Shown here piece by piece: positions 40,336-49,094 of a stretch of 64,000 nt of DNA (position 1 is the first letter of the stretch; every line of letters begins with the position of its first letter). The notes under the pieces are model-generated. The model searched no databases, was not told the origin of the DNA, and saw nothing but the letters and a program-made list of their open reading frames with translations. The translations under genes were made by a program, and so were the position numbers. Origin of the DNA: Streptomyces vilmorinianum (GTDB lineage Bacteria > Actinomycetota > Actinomycetes > Streptomycetales > Streptomycetaceae); NCBI RefSeq assembly GCF_005517195.1, contig NZ_CP040244.1, positions 5,350,001-5,414,000 on the forward strand, in the 5' to 3' direction.

Positions 40336-40359
40336 CCCCGTACCCGACCCGGTACGGGG
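40336..40359 (-). terminator. Hairpin after homocysteine S-methyltransferase gene
   Basis: A 9-bp perfect stem CCCCGTACC/GGTACGGGG with a 6-nt loop, 11 bp beyond the stop codon. Confidence 0.55.
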
Positions 40360-40369
40360 CCGAGTGGGT

Positions 40370-41278
40370 TCAGGGCACCGATGCCAGGGCCGCGGCCAGC
40401 TCGGCGATACGGTCCGGGCCGACGCGGCAGCAGCCGCCGAGCAGCCGGGCTCCCGCCTCCGGCCAGCCCCGCATCCGCCCCGGATCGAACGCCCCGCTCC
40501 CGTGCCAGGCCCGGGCGACGGCGTCCCACTCCTCCCCGCTGTTGGGGTAGACGACCACCGGCTTGCCGGTGGCCGCGGCGGCGAGCTCGACGGCCCGGGC
40601 CGCGTCGCCCGGCTCACAGCAGTTGACCCCGACCGCGATCACCTGGTCGTTGCCCGCCGCGAGCGCGAACGCCTCCGTCAGCTGCTGCCCGGCGCGCGTG
40701 CGCTCCCCCGCGATCGTGTACGACAGCCAGACCGGCACCCCGCACCCCTCGACGGCCCGCAGCAGCGCCTCGGCCTCGTCGGTGTCCGGCACCGTCTCCA
40801 GGGCCAGCACATCGGGCCCCGCCGCCGCGAGCGCCTCGATCCGGGGCCGGTGGAACCGCTCCAGCTCGCGCGCCGAGAGTCCGTACCGGCCCCGGTACTC
40901 GCTGCCGTCGGCGAGCATGGCTCCGTACGGCCCGACCGATCCGGCGACCCACACCTGCTCCCGAGCCCCCTCCCCCGCGGCCCGGGCCAGCTCCACGCTC
41001 CGCGCGAGCAGCCGGGCCGTCTCCTCCCGGCCGATGCCGCGGCGGGCGAAGCCCTCGAAGGTCGCCTGATAGCCGGCGGTGATCAGCACCCGCGCCCCCG
41101 CTCGCACATACGCCGTGTGCGCCGCCTCGATCTGCTCGGGACCGTCGGCGAGCAGCCGGGCCGACCACAGCTCGTCCCGCAGATCGCAGCCCTGGGCCTC
41201 CAGCTGGTTGGAGAGCCCGCCGTCGAGGACGAGCACCTCCTCGTCGAGTGCCTCGGCGAGTGAACGCGCGCGTGTCAT
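40370..41278 (-). CDS. mmuM: Homocysteine S-methyltransferase (MmuM type)
   Basis: A 302-residue zinc enzyme. It starts with VLDGGLSNQLEAQGCDL, and the three zinc Cys are present: VNCCEPGD (about 225) and LLGGCCRVGP (about 290). MmuM enzymes move a methyl group from S-methylmethionine or SAM to homocysteine, giving methionine. The barrel strands TAGYQATFEGFARRG and VWVAGSVGPYGAML fit. It is 15 bp downstream of the LLM oxidoreductase start region of the same strand (stop at 41294), so the two are probably co-transcribed, although no metabolic link is obvious. No mmuP permease is adjacent. Confidence 0.9.
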   Translation of the reverse strand: MTRARSLAEALDEEVLVLDGGLSNQLEAQGCDLRDELWSARLLADGPEQIEAAHTAYVRAGARVLITAGYQATFEGFARRGIGREETARLLARSVELARAAGEGAREQVWVAGSVGPYGAMLADGSEYRGRYGLSARELERFHRPRIEALAAAGPDVLALETVPDTDEAEALLRAVEGCGVPVWLSYTIAGERTRAGQQLTEAFALAAGNDQVIAVGVNCCEPGDAARAVELAAAATGKPVVVYPNSGEEWDAVARAWHGSGAFDPGRMRGWPEAGARLLGGCCRVGPDRIAELAAALASVP

Positions 41279-41293
41279 CGAGGTGCCCTTCCC

Positions 41294-42217
41294 TCAGACC
41301 AGCTGGGACTGGACCTGGGCGGAGATCAGCTCCAGGTGGTCCAGGTCGTCCAGGTCGAGGACCTGGAGGTAGATCCGGGACGACCCGATCGCCCCGTACC
41401 GGCCGATCTTGTCCACGACCTCGGCGGGCGAGCCGGCCAGCCCGTTCGCCTTCAGCTCCTCCACCTCCCGTCCGATGGCCGCCGCCCGGCGGGCCACCTC
41501 GGCGTCGTCCTTGCCGACACAGACCACCAGGGCGTTGGAGTACACCAGCTCGTCGGCCCGGCGGCCGGCGGCCTCGGCGGCGGCCCGGACGCGTCCGAAC
41601 TGCCGCTCGCTGTCCTCCAGCGAGGCGAAGGGGATGTTGAACTCGTCGGCGAACCGCGCGGCGAGGCGTGGCGTACGGCTCGCACCGTGCCCGCCGATGA
41701 GCACCGGAATCTTGGACTGGGCCGGCTTGGGCAGCGCGGGCGAGTCGGCGAGCTGGTAGAACTCGCCCTCGTAGGAGAAGGTCTTGCCGACCTCGGTGCC
41801 CCACAGGCCCGTCACGATCGCCAGCTGCTCCTCGAGCCGGCCGAACTTCTCCTTCGGGAACGGAATCCCGTACGCCCGGTGCTCCTCCTCGAACCAGCCT
41901 GCCCCGAGGCCCAGTTCGACCCGCCCGCCGGACATCTGGTCGACCTGCGCGACCTGGATGGCCAGGACGCCGGGGAGGCGGAAGGTGCCGGCGGTCATCA
42001 GCGTGCCGAGCCGGATCCGGCTGGTCTCCCGGGCCAGGCCCGCCAGGGTGATCCACGCGTCCGTCGGCCCGGGCAGCCCGTCGGCGGATCCCATGCTGAC
42101 GTAGTGGTCGGACCGGAAGAAGGCGTCGAAGCCGAGGTCCTCGGTGGCCTTGGCGACCGTGAGCAGGGTGTCGTAGCCGGCCCCTTGCTGGGGCTCGGTG
42201 AAGATTCGAAGATCCAT
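41294..42217 (-). CDS. F420-dependent LLM-class oxidoreductase
   Basis: A 307-residue luciferase-like TIM barrel. Typical segments are FDAFFRSDHYVSMG, RIRLGTLMTAGTFRLPGVLA (abridged), QMSGGRVELGLGAGWFEEEH and IPVLIGGHGASRTPRLAARF. The latter two resemble F420-binding members common in actinobacteria rather than FMN-dependent monooxygenases. The substrate is unknown. The ATG at 42217 is chosen because the protein then begins MDLRIFTEPQQGA, the usual family start. It precedes mmuM. Confidence 0.85.
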   Translation of the reverse strand: MDLRIFTEPQQGAGYDTLLTVAKATEDLGFDAFFRSDHYVSMGSADGLPGPTDAWITLAGLARETSRIRLGTLMTAGTFRLPGVLAIQVAQVDQMSGGRVELGLGAGWFEEEHRAYGIPFPKEKFGRLEEQLAIVTGLWGTEVGKTFSYEGEFYQLADSPALPKPAQSKIPVLIGGHGASRTPRLAARFADEFNIPFASLEDSERQFGRVRAAAEAAGRRADELVYSNALVVCVGKDDAEVARRAAAIGREVEELKANGLAGSPAEVVDKIGRYGAIGSSRIYLQVLDLDDLDHLELISAQVQSQLV

Positions 42218-42466
42218 ACCTCCATCCTGCACCGTGGTGCGGTCGTCAACCTCTACGTCAGCGCCAGGTCCGCGCCTGCCCGGTCGGGTGAATATCCGGC
42301 CCCCTGGCGGGCCGCGTCCGGCCAGGCCAGTGACCGTGCCCGGGCACCCGTCGTTGGCTCGGGCGGAGCCGGACCGCCCGGCCCGCGTGCCGGCGGCCGC
42401 TGCCGGTGCGTCGTTCTCACGTGTGGCCCCTCCCCTGCGGGAAGGGCCTGGGCCGAGGAGGCCGCC

Positions 42467-42790
42467 ATGTCCCAGGAAGCCGCGCCCGAACGGGCGATGC
42501 CCGAGCAGCCGGTCCAGCAGTCCGTGCCCGAGCAGAAGGGCGCCGGCGCCCCCAAGGGCCTGCTGCAGCAGATGGAGGAGCTGATGGCGGCGCTGACCGC
42601 CGACCTGTCGCAGCTCGACGCCGACCTTCAGTCCTCGGCGGACCGCCACGAGACCCGCGCGGAAGAGCAGCGCCCCGAGGACCGGCTGCCGGCCGAGCCG
42701 GACGGCTCCTCCACGGGTCCCGGCGGGCCCATCCGTCGCGACGGCACCGAGGGCCGCTCGGGCGGGCTCTCCGGCGGCCGCTCCTTCTGA
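42467..42790 (+). CDS. Small acidic hydrophilic protein, function unknown
   Basis: A 107-residue product starting at ATG 42467 behind GAGGAGG. It is Glu/Gln/Pro-rich and largely disordered, with one predicted helix (GLLQQMEELMAALTADLSQL) followed by a charged, Gly/Arg-rich tail. It has no Cys, signal or membrane segment. It stands alone on the plus strand between leftward genes. The good ribosome site and codon pattern support a real gene; I do not recognise a family. Confidence 0.6.
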   Translation: MSQEAAPERAMPEQPVQQSVPEQKGAGAPKGLLQQMEELMAALTADLSQLDADLQSSADRHETRAEEQRPEDRLPAEPDGSSTGPGGPIRRDGTEGRSGGLSGGRSF

Positions 42791-42831
42791 TCGCGTTCCG
42801 GCCGTCCTCCACCCGTCCCCGCGGCCGCCGT

Positions 42832-43326
42832 TCATGACGGCCCCGCCGGACCCGCCCTCTCCCGGGCGGCATCGGGCGGCCGGTCCCGCTCCCGCACCGC
42901 GAGCCGGCGCAGCATCCCGCGCACGCGATCGCTCGATTCGTCGGCGGCGTCGATGGCCTCGATGCACTGCCAGTACAGCCCCTCCTCGTCGGTCGCACAG
43001 GCCACGCCGACGAGGGCGATCCCCACTTCTCCGAGGAGCACGCCGAGCGCGGTCAACGCCACGCGCGCGTCCCCGACTTCGGTCAGCCGGGCGGCCCTCG
43101 GTCCGCCCGTCCGCAGCGCGGAATGGTCGACCACCCCGCGTCCGCCGCCGATCTCGCTCAGCCCGCGCGCCTCGCTGCGCAGCTCCAGCGGTCCGCACAG
43201 CGCGAGATGACTGCCTATCGCCTGGGCGAGGGCCTGGGCCTGCCAGGCCTCCGCCACGATGTCCAACGCCGTCCGGCTCTCCGCCAGCGCGTGCCGGCCC
43301 GCCGCGATCAGTCGCTCCGCTTCCAT
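42832..43326 (-). CDS. Conserved hypothetical helical protein (possibly DUF6099-like)
   Basis: A 164-residue Ala-rich, mainly helical cytoplasmic protein. It begins MEAERLIAAGRHALAESRTA, followed by EAWQAQALAQAIGSHLALCG and later VALTALGVLLGEVGIALVGVA. The last 25 residues are Arg/Pro-rich and probably disordered. I recall a Streptomyces family with this start (DUF6099), but cannot confirm it. No motif points to catalysis. It is monocistronic with an AT-richer 125-bp upstream region. Confidence 0.6.
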   Translation of the reverse strand: MEAERLIAAGRHALAESRTALDIVAEAWQAQALAQAIGSHLALCGPLELRSEARGLSEIGGGRGVVDHSALRTGGPRAARLTEVGDARVALTALGVLLGEVGIALVGVACATDEEGLYWQCIEAIDAADESSDRVRGMLRRLAVRERDRPPDAARERAGPAGPS

Positions 43327-43451
43327 GTACGCCGCCCCCGTTCGTACGACTTACTGCTCACTGAGTCATTACCCAGAGTGAAGGCGCCTGAGCCCAAACT
43401 CCAGAGGAATTCGGAAATCTGTGGACAGGAAGCTCGACGGGGAAATCCCGA

Positions 43452-43832
43452 TCACTCCGAAGAGTGACGATCAGCGTCTTCGGGGGTGTCCGCGGCCCGT
43501 CCAGGGGGACGACCGACGGGGAAGCGGAGTTCGTTCCTGTCGATCTTCGCCGACAGCGCGGCGAGCGGATCGATGCCGAGCACCCCGCAGAACTGGAGCA
43601 GATACGCCAGCACGTCCGCGACCTCGTCGGCGACCCGGTGCGCCGCGTCCGGGTCGTCCATCACCCGGTCCGCCTCCTGCGGCGTCAACCACTGGAAGAT
43701 CTCGAGGAGTTCGGCCGCCTCGACGCTCAGCGCCGCGGCCAGGTTCTTCGGGGTGTGGTACGGCTGCCACTCCCGTGAGGCCGCGAACTCGGCCAGCCTG
43801 CGCTGCAATCCCGCTACATCAAGTTCACTCAC
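43452..43832 (-). CDS. MazG-like nucleotide pyrophosphohydrolase
   Basis: A 126-residue all-alpha NTP pyrophosphatase of the MazG/RS21-C6 (dCTPase-like) type. The metal-binding EExxE...ExxD arrangement is seen in VEAAELLEIFQWL (about 36-48) and DEVADVLAYLLQF (about 69-81). Such enzymes clear non-canonical nucleotides or dCTP, or lower ppGpp-type alarmones. The start overlaps the end of the upstream ATPase gene by 8 bp, so the two are translationally coupled. Confidence 0.88.
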   Translation of the reverse strand: MSELDVAGLQRRLAEFAASREWQPYHTPKNLAAALSVEAAELLEIFQWLTPQEADRVMDDPDAAHRVADEVADVLAYLLQFCGVLGIDPLAALSAKIDRNELRFPVGRPPGRAADTPEDADRHSSE

Positions 43833-45120
43833 GGCTCAGGTCTACCACTGACACCCCGGGTGTCTGCCGCGCGCCCGTCGCGGCCGTCTCGCCGACCGCT
43901 CCCACGAGCCGGATGTGTCCGCCGGCGCAGATCGTCGTGGCGAGGCCGAGCAGTTCGCGGAACTGACGCCGGTCGAGCCCCCGGTCGAATCCGTCCGCGA
44001 GGACGGTCAGCGTCCGCATGGCGTCCGGCACTTCTCCGAGCTGGTCCATGGCGAGCACGCCCGGACCGGTGAGCAGGACGAGGGCGAGGGCGAGATAGCG
44101 CAGTTCCCCGTCGCCGAGCCGTCCCAGCGGGGTGGCGACGCGGCCGCCCGGCCGGGCTCCGCGTAACGCGCCCCCACCACCGCCCCCACCTGACTCCGCC
44201 GCCGTGCGCTCCAGGACCGCCCGTACCCTCGCGTCGGGCAGCTCCTCCACGCCCAGCGCCGTCACCGGCCCGGCGCAGCCCGCGCCCGCCACCGAGGCGA
44301 GCCGGGCGTGGCGCCGCGGGCAGTCGGTGCGGGTGCGGTGCAGCACCTCCGCGAGGTTGTCGCACCCGCGCCGCAGCCGACCCTCGCCGGCCGGCACCGG
44401 CGCCCGCATCCTGTCCGGCCGGGGATCGCAGGCGAAGACCGAGCGCAGCGCGACGACCACCTGCTCGGCCGCTGCCAGGACCTCCAGCTGACCCTTCGTC
44501 TTGCCCGCGACCCGCAGCGGCAGGAGGGCGGTTCCCAGGATGTCGTCGGGGAACGGCGCCCGCGTGACGGGCGTGGCTCCGGCGGTGTGCCACTCGGCCT
44601 GGACGGCGTCGCGGCCCGGGTCGCGGAGCGCGGTGGTGAGCAGCGTACGGCCGCGGCAGGTGAGGCGTTCGCCGACGATACGGAGCCGGGGCTCGGCCTG
44701 GACGGCGACGTCGAGGTGCACGGGGCCGGCCGGGCCGTCGACCGTGCAGCCGATCCGGAACCCGCGTCTCCCCTGGGCGTCGGGCCTGGCCCGCTCGGGA
44801 ACGCAGTCGGCCGCGTCGGGGAACACGGAGGCCAGGTCGTCGCCCGCGCCCAGCCGTGCCAGCGCCTCGTAGGCCCGCAGGGCGCCGGACTTCCCGCTGC
44901 CGCTCGGGCCGGCGAACAGCGTCACCGGCCCGAGAGGGAAGACGGCGGCGCGGTGGGAGGCGAAGGCGGAGAGGCGCAGTTCGGTGACGGCGGGGCGAGT
45001 GCGGTGGCGCGGGATGCCGCCCAGGAGGTTGCGCACGAAGGCGGAAGCGGACGGAGAAGCCCCGCCCGATGAGGGCGCGTCAGACGTGCGGTCGGGCGCG
45101 GAGCCGCTGGTGGAGTGCAT
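43825..45120 (-). CDS. ABC/RecF-like ATPase
   Basis: A 431-residue ATPase of the AAA_21/RecF-like group. After a disordered 45-residue leader come ELRLSAFASHRAAVFPLGPV and the Walker A GPSGSGKS (about 68-76). A signature-like LGDGELRYLALALVLL (about 345) and a degenerate Walker B GVLAMDQLGE follow. The long arm that separates the halves in SMC-type ATPases is short here. It overlaps the MazG-like gene, a pairing that may form a nucleotide-sensing or defence unit, but no partner nuclease is present. The function is otherwise unknown. Confidence 0.75.
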   Translation of the reverse strand: MHSTSGSAPDRTSDAPSSGGASPSASAFVRNLLGGIPRHRTRPAVTELRLSAFASHRAAVFPLGPVTLFAGPSGSGKSGALRAYEALARLGAGDDLASVFPDAADCVPERARPDAQGRRGFRIGCTVDGPAGPVHLDVAVQAEPRLRIVGERLTCRGRTLLTTALRDPGRDAVQAEWHTAGATPVTRAPFPDDILGTALLPLRVAGKTKGQLEVLAAAEQVVVALRSVFACDPRPDRMRAPVPAGEGRLRRGCDNLAEVLHRTRTDCPRRHARLASVAGAGCAGPVTALGVEELPDARVRAVLERTAAESGGGGGGGALRGARPGGRVATPLGRLGDGELRYLALALVLLTGPGVLAMDQLGEVPDAMRTLTVLADGFDRGLDRRQFRELLGLATTICAGGHIRLVGAVGETAATGARQTPGVSVVDLSRE

Positions 45121-45175
45121 GATCGGACCGTACGCAGCTCGTTGTATGACGAACCGTTCCGCCGTGATGACCTTC

Positions 45176-45601
45176 CTACGATCGGGGGACGGCGATCCCC
45201 GCCCCGTCCTCCTCGTGCTCCGTCTCCGGCGCGCCCTCGACTTCGGTACCGGCCGGGGTCAGCAGGAAGACGTTGCGGTCGACGCGGTGCATGGCGCTGC
45301 CGAGCCCGAAGACGACGCCACTGCTGAAGTCCAGGATGCGCTTGGCGACTTCGGTGTCGGCGCCGGTCAGGTCCAGCAGCACCGGGATCCGGGCGATGAG
45401 GTATTCGGCGACCTCGCGGGCGTCGGCGAAGACCTGTACGCGCAGGACGACCATGCGGCGTTGCTCCGCGGCGTCGTACGGGTCGGGGATCGCGCGGTGG
45501 TCGACCCTGGACGGCCATTCGTCACGGCCGCGCAGGGGCACGACCTGGGCGAGGCCCTCCCACTGCTCGTCGGTGACGTCGTACCTCTCGTACCTACTCA
45601 T
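45176..45601 (-). CDS. sepF: SepF-like cell division protein
   Basis: A 141-residue protein. The C-terminal SepF core is clear: VVLRVQVFADAREVAEYLIA, VLLDLTGADTEVAKRILDFS and FGLGSAMHRVDRNVFLLTPAG (abridged). SepF polymerises and links FtsZ to the membrane; Streptomyces encode extra SepF-like copies. This one lacks a clear amphipathic membrane-binding N-terminus (it begins MSRYERYDVTDEQWEGLAQV), so it may act as a modulator rather than the main anchor. It is not in the ftsZ cluster. GGAGGATGGG precedes the ATG at 45601. Confidence 0.85.
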   Translation of the reverse strand: MSRYERYDVTDEQWEGLAQVVPLRGRDEWPSRVDHRAIPDPYDAAEQRRMVVLRVQVFADAREVAEYLIARIPVLLDLTGADTEVAKRILDFSSGVVFGLGSAMHRVDRNVFLLTPAGTEVEGAPETEHEEDGAGIAVPRS

Positions 45602-45710
45602 GCACCCATCCTCCCGTTCCTCACCCGATCGGCCCAACAGCGACACGACACGACTCGGCCACCACCGCACACAAGATCATCTGCGCGCGGCCGCTGTCAT
45701 CTCGTATCCG

Positions 45711-46169
45711 TCATCTCGTGTCCACGGGCAGCCCGCGCGGCTCCTTGACCCGTTTCATGATGATCTGCGAGTTGACCTCGGTGACTCCGGTCAGCGAGGT
45801 CAGCCGCTCGATCCAGAGGCGTTCGTACGCGGCGAGGTCGGCGACCGCGATCCGCAGGAGGCAGCCGGGGCTGCCGAAGAGGCGGTACGCCTCGATGACG
45901 TCGGGGATGTCCTGAAGGGCCGCCTCGAACGCCTCGACCGTCTCCCGGTCGCGCCGGACCTCGATCGAGACCAGCACCTCGAAGCCGCGCCCGACGGCCC
46001 CGGGGTCGATGACGGCGCGGTAGCCCTGGATCACCCCGTCCTCCTCCAGCTGCCGCACGCGCCGCAGGCATGCCGAGGCGCTGAGGCCGATGCGCTGGGC
46101 GAGCTCCAGGTTGGTCAGCCGACCGTCCTCCTGAAGCTCGCGCAAGATGCTGCGATCAATCTTGTCCAT
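45711..46169 (-). CDS. Lrp/AsnC family regulator
   Basis: A 152-residue protein with the family plan: HTH at about 1-50 (MDKIDRSILRELQEDGRLTN, then LELAQRIGLSASACLRRVRQL, abridged) and RAM ligand domain at about 65-145 (EVLVSIEV, GSPGCLLRIAV, SLTGVTEVNSQIIMKRV). It is divergent from an asparaginase gene with 116 bp between starts, the classic arrangement of a local regulator, so it probably controls asparaginase and the downstream aspartase in response to an amino acid. A GCAAT/ATTGC inverted repeat lies in the shared region. Confidence 0.92.
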   Translation of the reverse strand: MDKIDRSILRELQEDGRLTNLELAQRIGLSASACLRRVRQLEEDGVIQGYRAVIDPGAVGRGFEVLVSIEVRRDRETVEAFEAALQDIPDVIEAYRLFGSPGCLLRIAVADLAAYERLWIERLTSLTGVTEVNSQIIMKRVKEPRGLPVDTR

Positions 46170-46214
46170 GGCGCAATTATCCACGCACGCGACTCGTATC
46201 GTGGCGCTGAATTC

Positions 46215-46227
46215 GCAATCGAATTGC
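46215..46227. promoter_or_regulatory. GCAAT-CGA-ATTGC operator candidate
   Basis: A perfect 5-bp inverted repeat with a 3-bp spacer in the AT-rich gap between the lrp-type gene and asparaginase, 58 bp before the asparaginase start. Its size and position fit an Lrp/AsnC site. Confidence 0.45.
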
Positions 46228-46285
46228 AGTCGTACTGTCCTATCGTTGCGAGGGCGACGACCTTCGACCTCCGGGACAGACAGAC

Positions 46286-47359
46286 ATGCAGTGGACACGC
46301 GACGACCGGCCGCGCCGGATCACCCTCATCAGCACCGGCGGCACCATCGCCAGCCGCTGGCAGGGCACCGGGTACGCGGCCGACGCGTCCGGCGACGACG
46401 TCCTGGCCACCTCGCCCCTCCCCGAGGGCGTGACGGTCGAGGTCGTCGACCTCTTCAACGTCAACAGCTCCCGTATGACCTCCGCCCGCCAGGTCACGCT
46501 GCTGCGCGCGGTCCACGCGGCGCTCGCCGACCCCGGCGTGGACGGCGTCGTGGTCACGCACGGCACGGACACCCTGGAGGAGTCGGCGTTCTTCCTGGAC
46601 CTCCACCACTGCGACCCGCGCCCGGTGGTCTTCACCGGCGCGCAGCGCCCGCTCGGCACGGGCGACGGCGACGGTCCGGGCAATGTGTACGACGCTCTGC
46701 AGGTCGCCGCCTCGGTACGTGACCTGGGTGTGCTCGTGGTCTTCGACGGCCTGGTGCACGCGGCGCGCGGCACGGTGAAGACGCAGACCCTGGCGGCCGA
46801 CGCCTTCGCCGACCCTTCCGAGCACAGCCTCGGGAAGGTCGGCTTCGGCACCGTGGACATCCGCCGCCGGCCGGACCGCCCGACCCCGCTCCCCCTGCCG
46901 GCCGCCGGAGCTCCCGGCATCATCGGCGCCCTGCCCCGGGTCGACCTGGTCATGCACCACAGCGACGGCGACGCGCTCTTCCTGAACACGTCCGTGGCCG
47001 CCGGCGCCCAGGGCGTCGTGCTGGTCGGCACCGGCGCGGGCAACGCGACCCCCGAGATAGCCGAGGCCGTCGGCGAAGCGGTCGCCCAGGGCGTCCTGGT
47101 CGCGCTCAGCACGAGGGTGCCGGCCGGGCCGGTCGCCGAGATCTACACCGGCGGCGGGGCCGTCGACCTGGTGGCCGCGGGTGCGGTGCCGACCGGGACG
47201 CTGCGTGCGGGCCAGGCCCGGATGGCCGTCCTGGCGACGCTCCTGTCCGACGTCACCCCGGAGCGCCGCCCGGCGCTGCTGCACGGCCTGCTGAACGGCC
47301 CCACGCGCGCGGAGCCCGCCCTGACGGCGGCCGGCTCCCGCTTCTCCGGCGGCTCCTGA
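46286..47359 (+). CDS. L-asparaginase
   Basis: A 357-residue cytoplasmic (no signal peptide) asparaginase. The two threonine-bearing motifs are ISTGGTIASRW (about 15-25) and VVTHGTDTLEESAFFL (about 89-104), and later GNVYDAL and GIIGALPRVDLV. It hydrolyses asparagine to aspartate and ammonia. The aspartase gene follows 85 bp downstream, so together they turn asparagine into fumarate and two ammonia. Divergent Lrp/AsnC regulator. Confidence 0.93.
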   Translation: MQWTRDDRPRRITLISTGGTIASRWQGTGYAADASGDDVLATSPLPEGVTVEVVDLFNVNSSRMTSARQVTLLRAVHAALADPGVDGVVVTHGTDTLEESAFFLDLHHCDPRPVVFTGAQRPLGTGDGDGPGNVYDALQVAASVRDLGVLVVFDGLVHAARGTVKTQTLAADAFADPSEHSLGKVGFGTVDIRRRPDRPTPLPLPAAGAPGIIGALPRVDLVMHHSDGDALFLNTSVAAGAQGVVLVGTGAGNATPEIAEAVGEAVAQGVLVALSTRVPAGPVAEIYTGGGAVDLVAAGAVPTGTLRAGQARMAVLATLLSDVTPERRPALLHGLLNGPTRAEPALTAAGSRFSGGS

Positions 47360-47444
47360 CCCGCGCGTACCCTCCCCGGCTCCACCCCCGCTCCACCCCG
47401 TTTCGCCCTGCCCTCCCCTCCCCACCCCGAAGGCCCTGACCTCC

Positions 47445-48848
47445 ATGAACACTGTCTCCCGCCGTGAGCACGACCTCCTCGGAGAGCGGGAGGTGCCCGC
47501 CGACGCGTACTGGGGCATCCACTCCCTGCGCGCCATGGAGAACTTCCCGATCACGGGAACGCCGATCTCCGTCTACCCGCAGCTGATCGACGCCCTGGCC
47601 GCCGTCAAGGAGGCCGCCGCCCTGGCCAACGAGGAACTCGGCCTGCTCGCCCCGGAGAAGGCGGCCGCCATCGTCGCCGCCTGTCAGGAGATCCGCTCCG
47701 GCAAGCTGCACGACCAGTTCGTCGTCGACGTCATCCAGGGCGGCGCCGGCACCTCGACGAACATGAACGCCAACGAGGTCGTCGCCAACCGCGCCCTCGA
47801 ACTCCTCGGCCACGCCAAGGGCGAGTACCAGTTCCTGCACCCCAACGAGGACGTCAACCTCAGCCAGTCCACCAACGACGTCTACCCGACCGCCGTGCGG
47901 ATCGCGGCGATCACGGCGGTACGCGGACTGCTCCAGGCGGCGTCCGTGCTCCAGGACGCGTTCGCGGCGAAGGCGGTCGAGTTCCGCGACGTCCTGAAGA
48001 TGGGGCGCACGCAGCTCCAGGACGCGGTGCCGATGACGCTGGGCCAGGAGTTCTCCACGTACGCGGTGATGCTGGACGAGGACCGAAACCGTCTCGCCGA
48101 GGCCGTGGAGCTGATCCACGAGATCAACCTCGGCGCGACCGCGATCGGTACGGGCCTCAACGCCCCGGCCGACTACACCGAGACGGTCCGCCGCCACCTC
48201 GCCGAGATCACCGGCATGCCGCTGGTGACCTCCGTCAACCTGGTGGAGGCGACGCAGGACTGCGGCGCGTTCGTCCAGCTCTCCGGTGTCCTCAAGCGGC
48301 TCGCCGTCAAGCTCTCCAAGACCTGCAACGACCTGCGCCTGCTCTCCTCGGGCCCGCGCGCCGGCCTCAACGAGATCAATCTCCCCGCCGTACAGGCCGG
48401 TTCGAGCATCATGCCGGGCAAGGTCAACCCGGTGATCCCGGAGGTCGTCAACCAGGTCGCCTTCGAGGTGATCGGCAACGACATGACGATCACGATGGCG
48501 GCGGAGGGCGGCCAGCTCCAGCTCAACGCGTTCGAGCCGGTCATCCTGCACTCCCTGGCGAAGAGCATCACCTCCCTGCGGGCGGCCTGCCTCACCCTCG
48601 CGGAACGCTGCGTCGCGGGCATCACGGCCAATACCGACGAGCTGCGGGCGGCGGTGGAGAACTCCATCGGCCTGGCCACGGCCCTCAACCCGTACATCGG
48701 CTACACCGCGGCGACCGCCATCGCCAAGGAGGCCCTCCGGACGGGCCGCGGAGTCGCCGAACTCACCCTGGAGAAGGGCCTCCTGCCCGCGGAGCGCATC
48801 GCCGAACTCCTCACTCCGGAGCGCCTGACGGGCACCCACCTCAGCTAG
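47445..48848 (+). CDS. aspA: Aspartate ammonia-lyase (aspartase)
   Basis: A 467-residue enzyme of the fumarase/aspartase superfamily. The signature loop GSSIMPGKVNPVIPEVVNQV (about 318-338) contains the catalytic Ser, and STNDVYPTAVRI plus GRTQLQDAVPMTLGQE (abridged) complete the active site. TDTNANEV-like GTSTNMNANEVVANR is also present. It deaminates aspartate to fumarate. It lies behind asparaginase and ends at a strong hairpin. Confidence 0.95.
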   Translation: MNTVSRREHDLLGEREVPADAYWGIHSLRAMENFPITGTPISVYPQLIDALAAVKEAAALANEELGLLAPEKAAAIVAACQEIRSGKLHDQFVVDVIQGGAGTSTNMNANEVVANRALELLGHAKGEYQFLHPNEDVNLSQSTNDVYPTAVRIAAITAVRGLLQAASVLQDAFAAKAVEFRDVLKMGRTQLQDAVPMTLGQEFSTYAVMLDEDRNRLAEAVELIHEINLGATAIGTGLNAPADYTETVRRHLAEITGMPLVTSVNLVEATQDCGAFVQLSGVLKRLAVKLSKTCNDLRLLSSGPRAGLNEINLPAVQAGSSIMPGKVNPVIPEVVNQVAFEVIGNDMTITMAAEGGQLQLNAFEPVILHSLAKSITSLRAACLTLAERCVAGITANTDELRAAVENSIGLATALNPYIGYTAATAIAKEALRTGRGVAELTLEKGLLPAERIAELLTPERLTGTHLS

Positions 48849-48876
48849 CCCCGCCCGCAGCCCCTCCCAGATCCGC

Positions 48877-48935
48877 GCCGACGCACCCCCGGCCCGGGCC
48901 GGTCAACCGGCCCCGTGGCCGACGGGTGCGTCGGC
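48877..48935 (+). terminator. Nested hairpin terminator after aspA
   Basis: An outer 12-bp stem GCCGACGCACCC/GGGTGCGTCGGC (48877-48888 with 48924-48935) encloses a second stem GGCCGGT/ACCGGCC (48897-48912). TTTCGC follows. Confidence 0.75.
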
Positions 48936-48963
48936 CGTTTCGCGACCCACTCAGCTCCGTGGG

Positions 48964-49066
48964 ATACCCAGGGGGGTATTTGACAGGCGCGAGTCGCTGC
49001 CTTTACCGTCGATGACGTCATACCCCAGGGGGTATCGAGAACTCTCTCACATACCCCGGGGGGTAT
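48964..49066 (+). promoter_or_regulatory. Three CsoR/CstR-type operators and the promoter of the persulfide operon
   Basis: Palindromes of the form ATACCC(C)-N-(G)GGGTAT occur at 48964-48979, 49020-49035 and 49051-49066. TTGACA (48980-48985) directly abuts the first, so its -35 box would be covered by a bound repressor; TTTACC at 49002-49007 may be the -10. A fourth perfect copy precedes the csoR-type gene at 52135, so that protein is the likely binder. Confidence 0.75.
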
Positions 49067-49094
49067 CGAAATCTCGTCTTCTACGGAGGTCTCC

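Noticed and set aside
43358..43381. TCACT-N14-AGTGA inverted repeat as a BldD site
   Set aside because: Half-sites are in the wrong relative orientation for the AGTGA-N-TCAC consensus, and the position relative to the gene is not informative.
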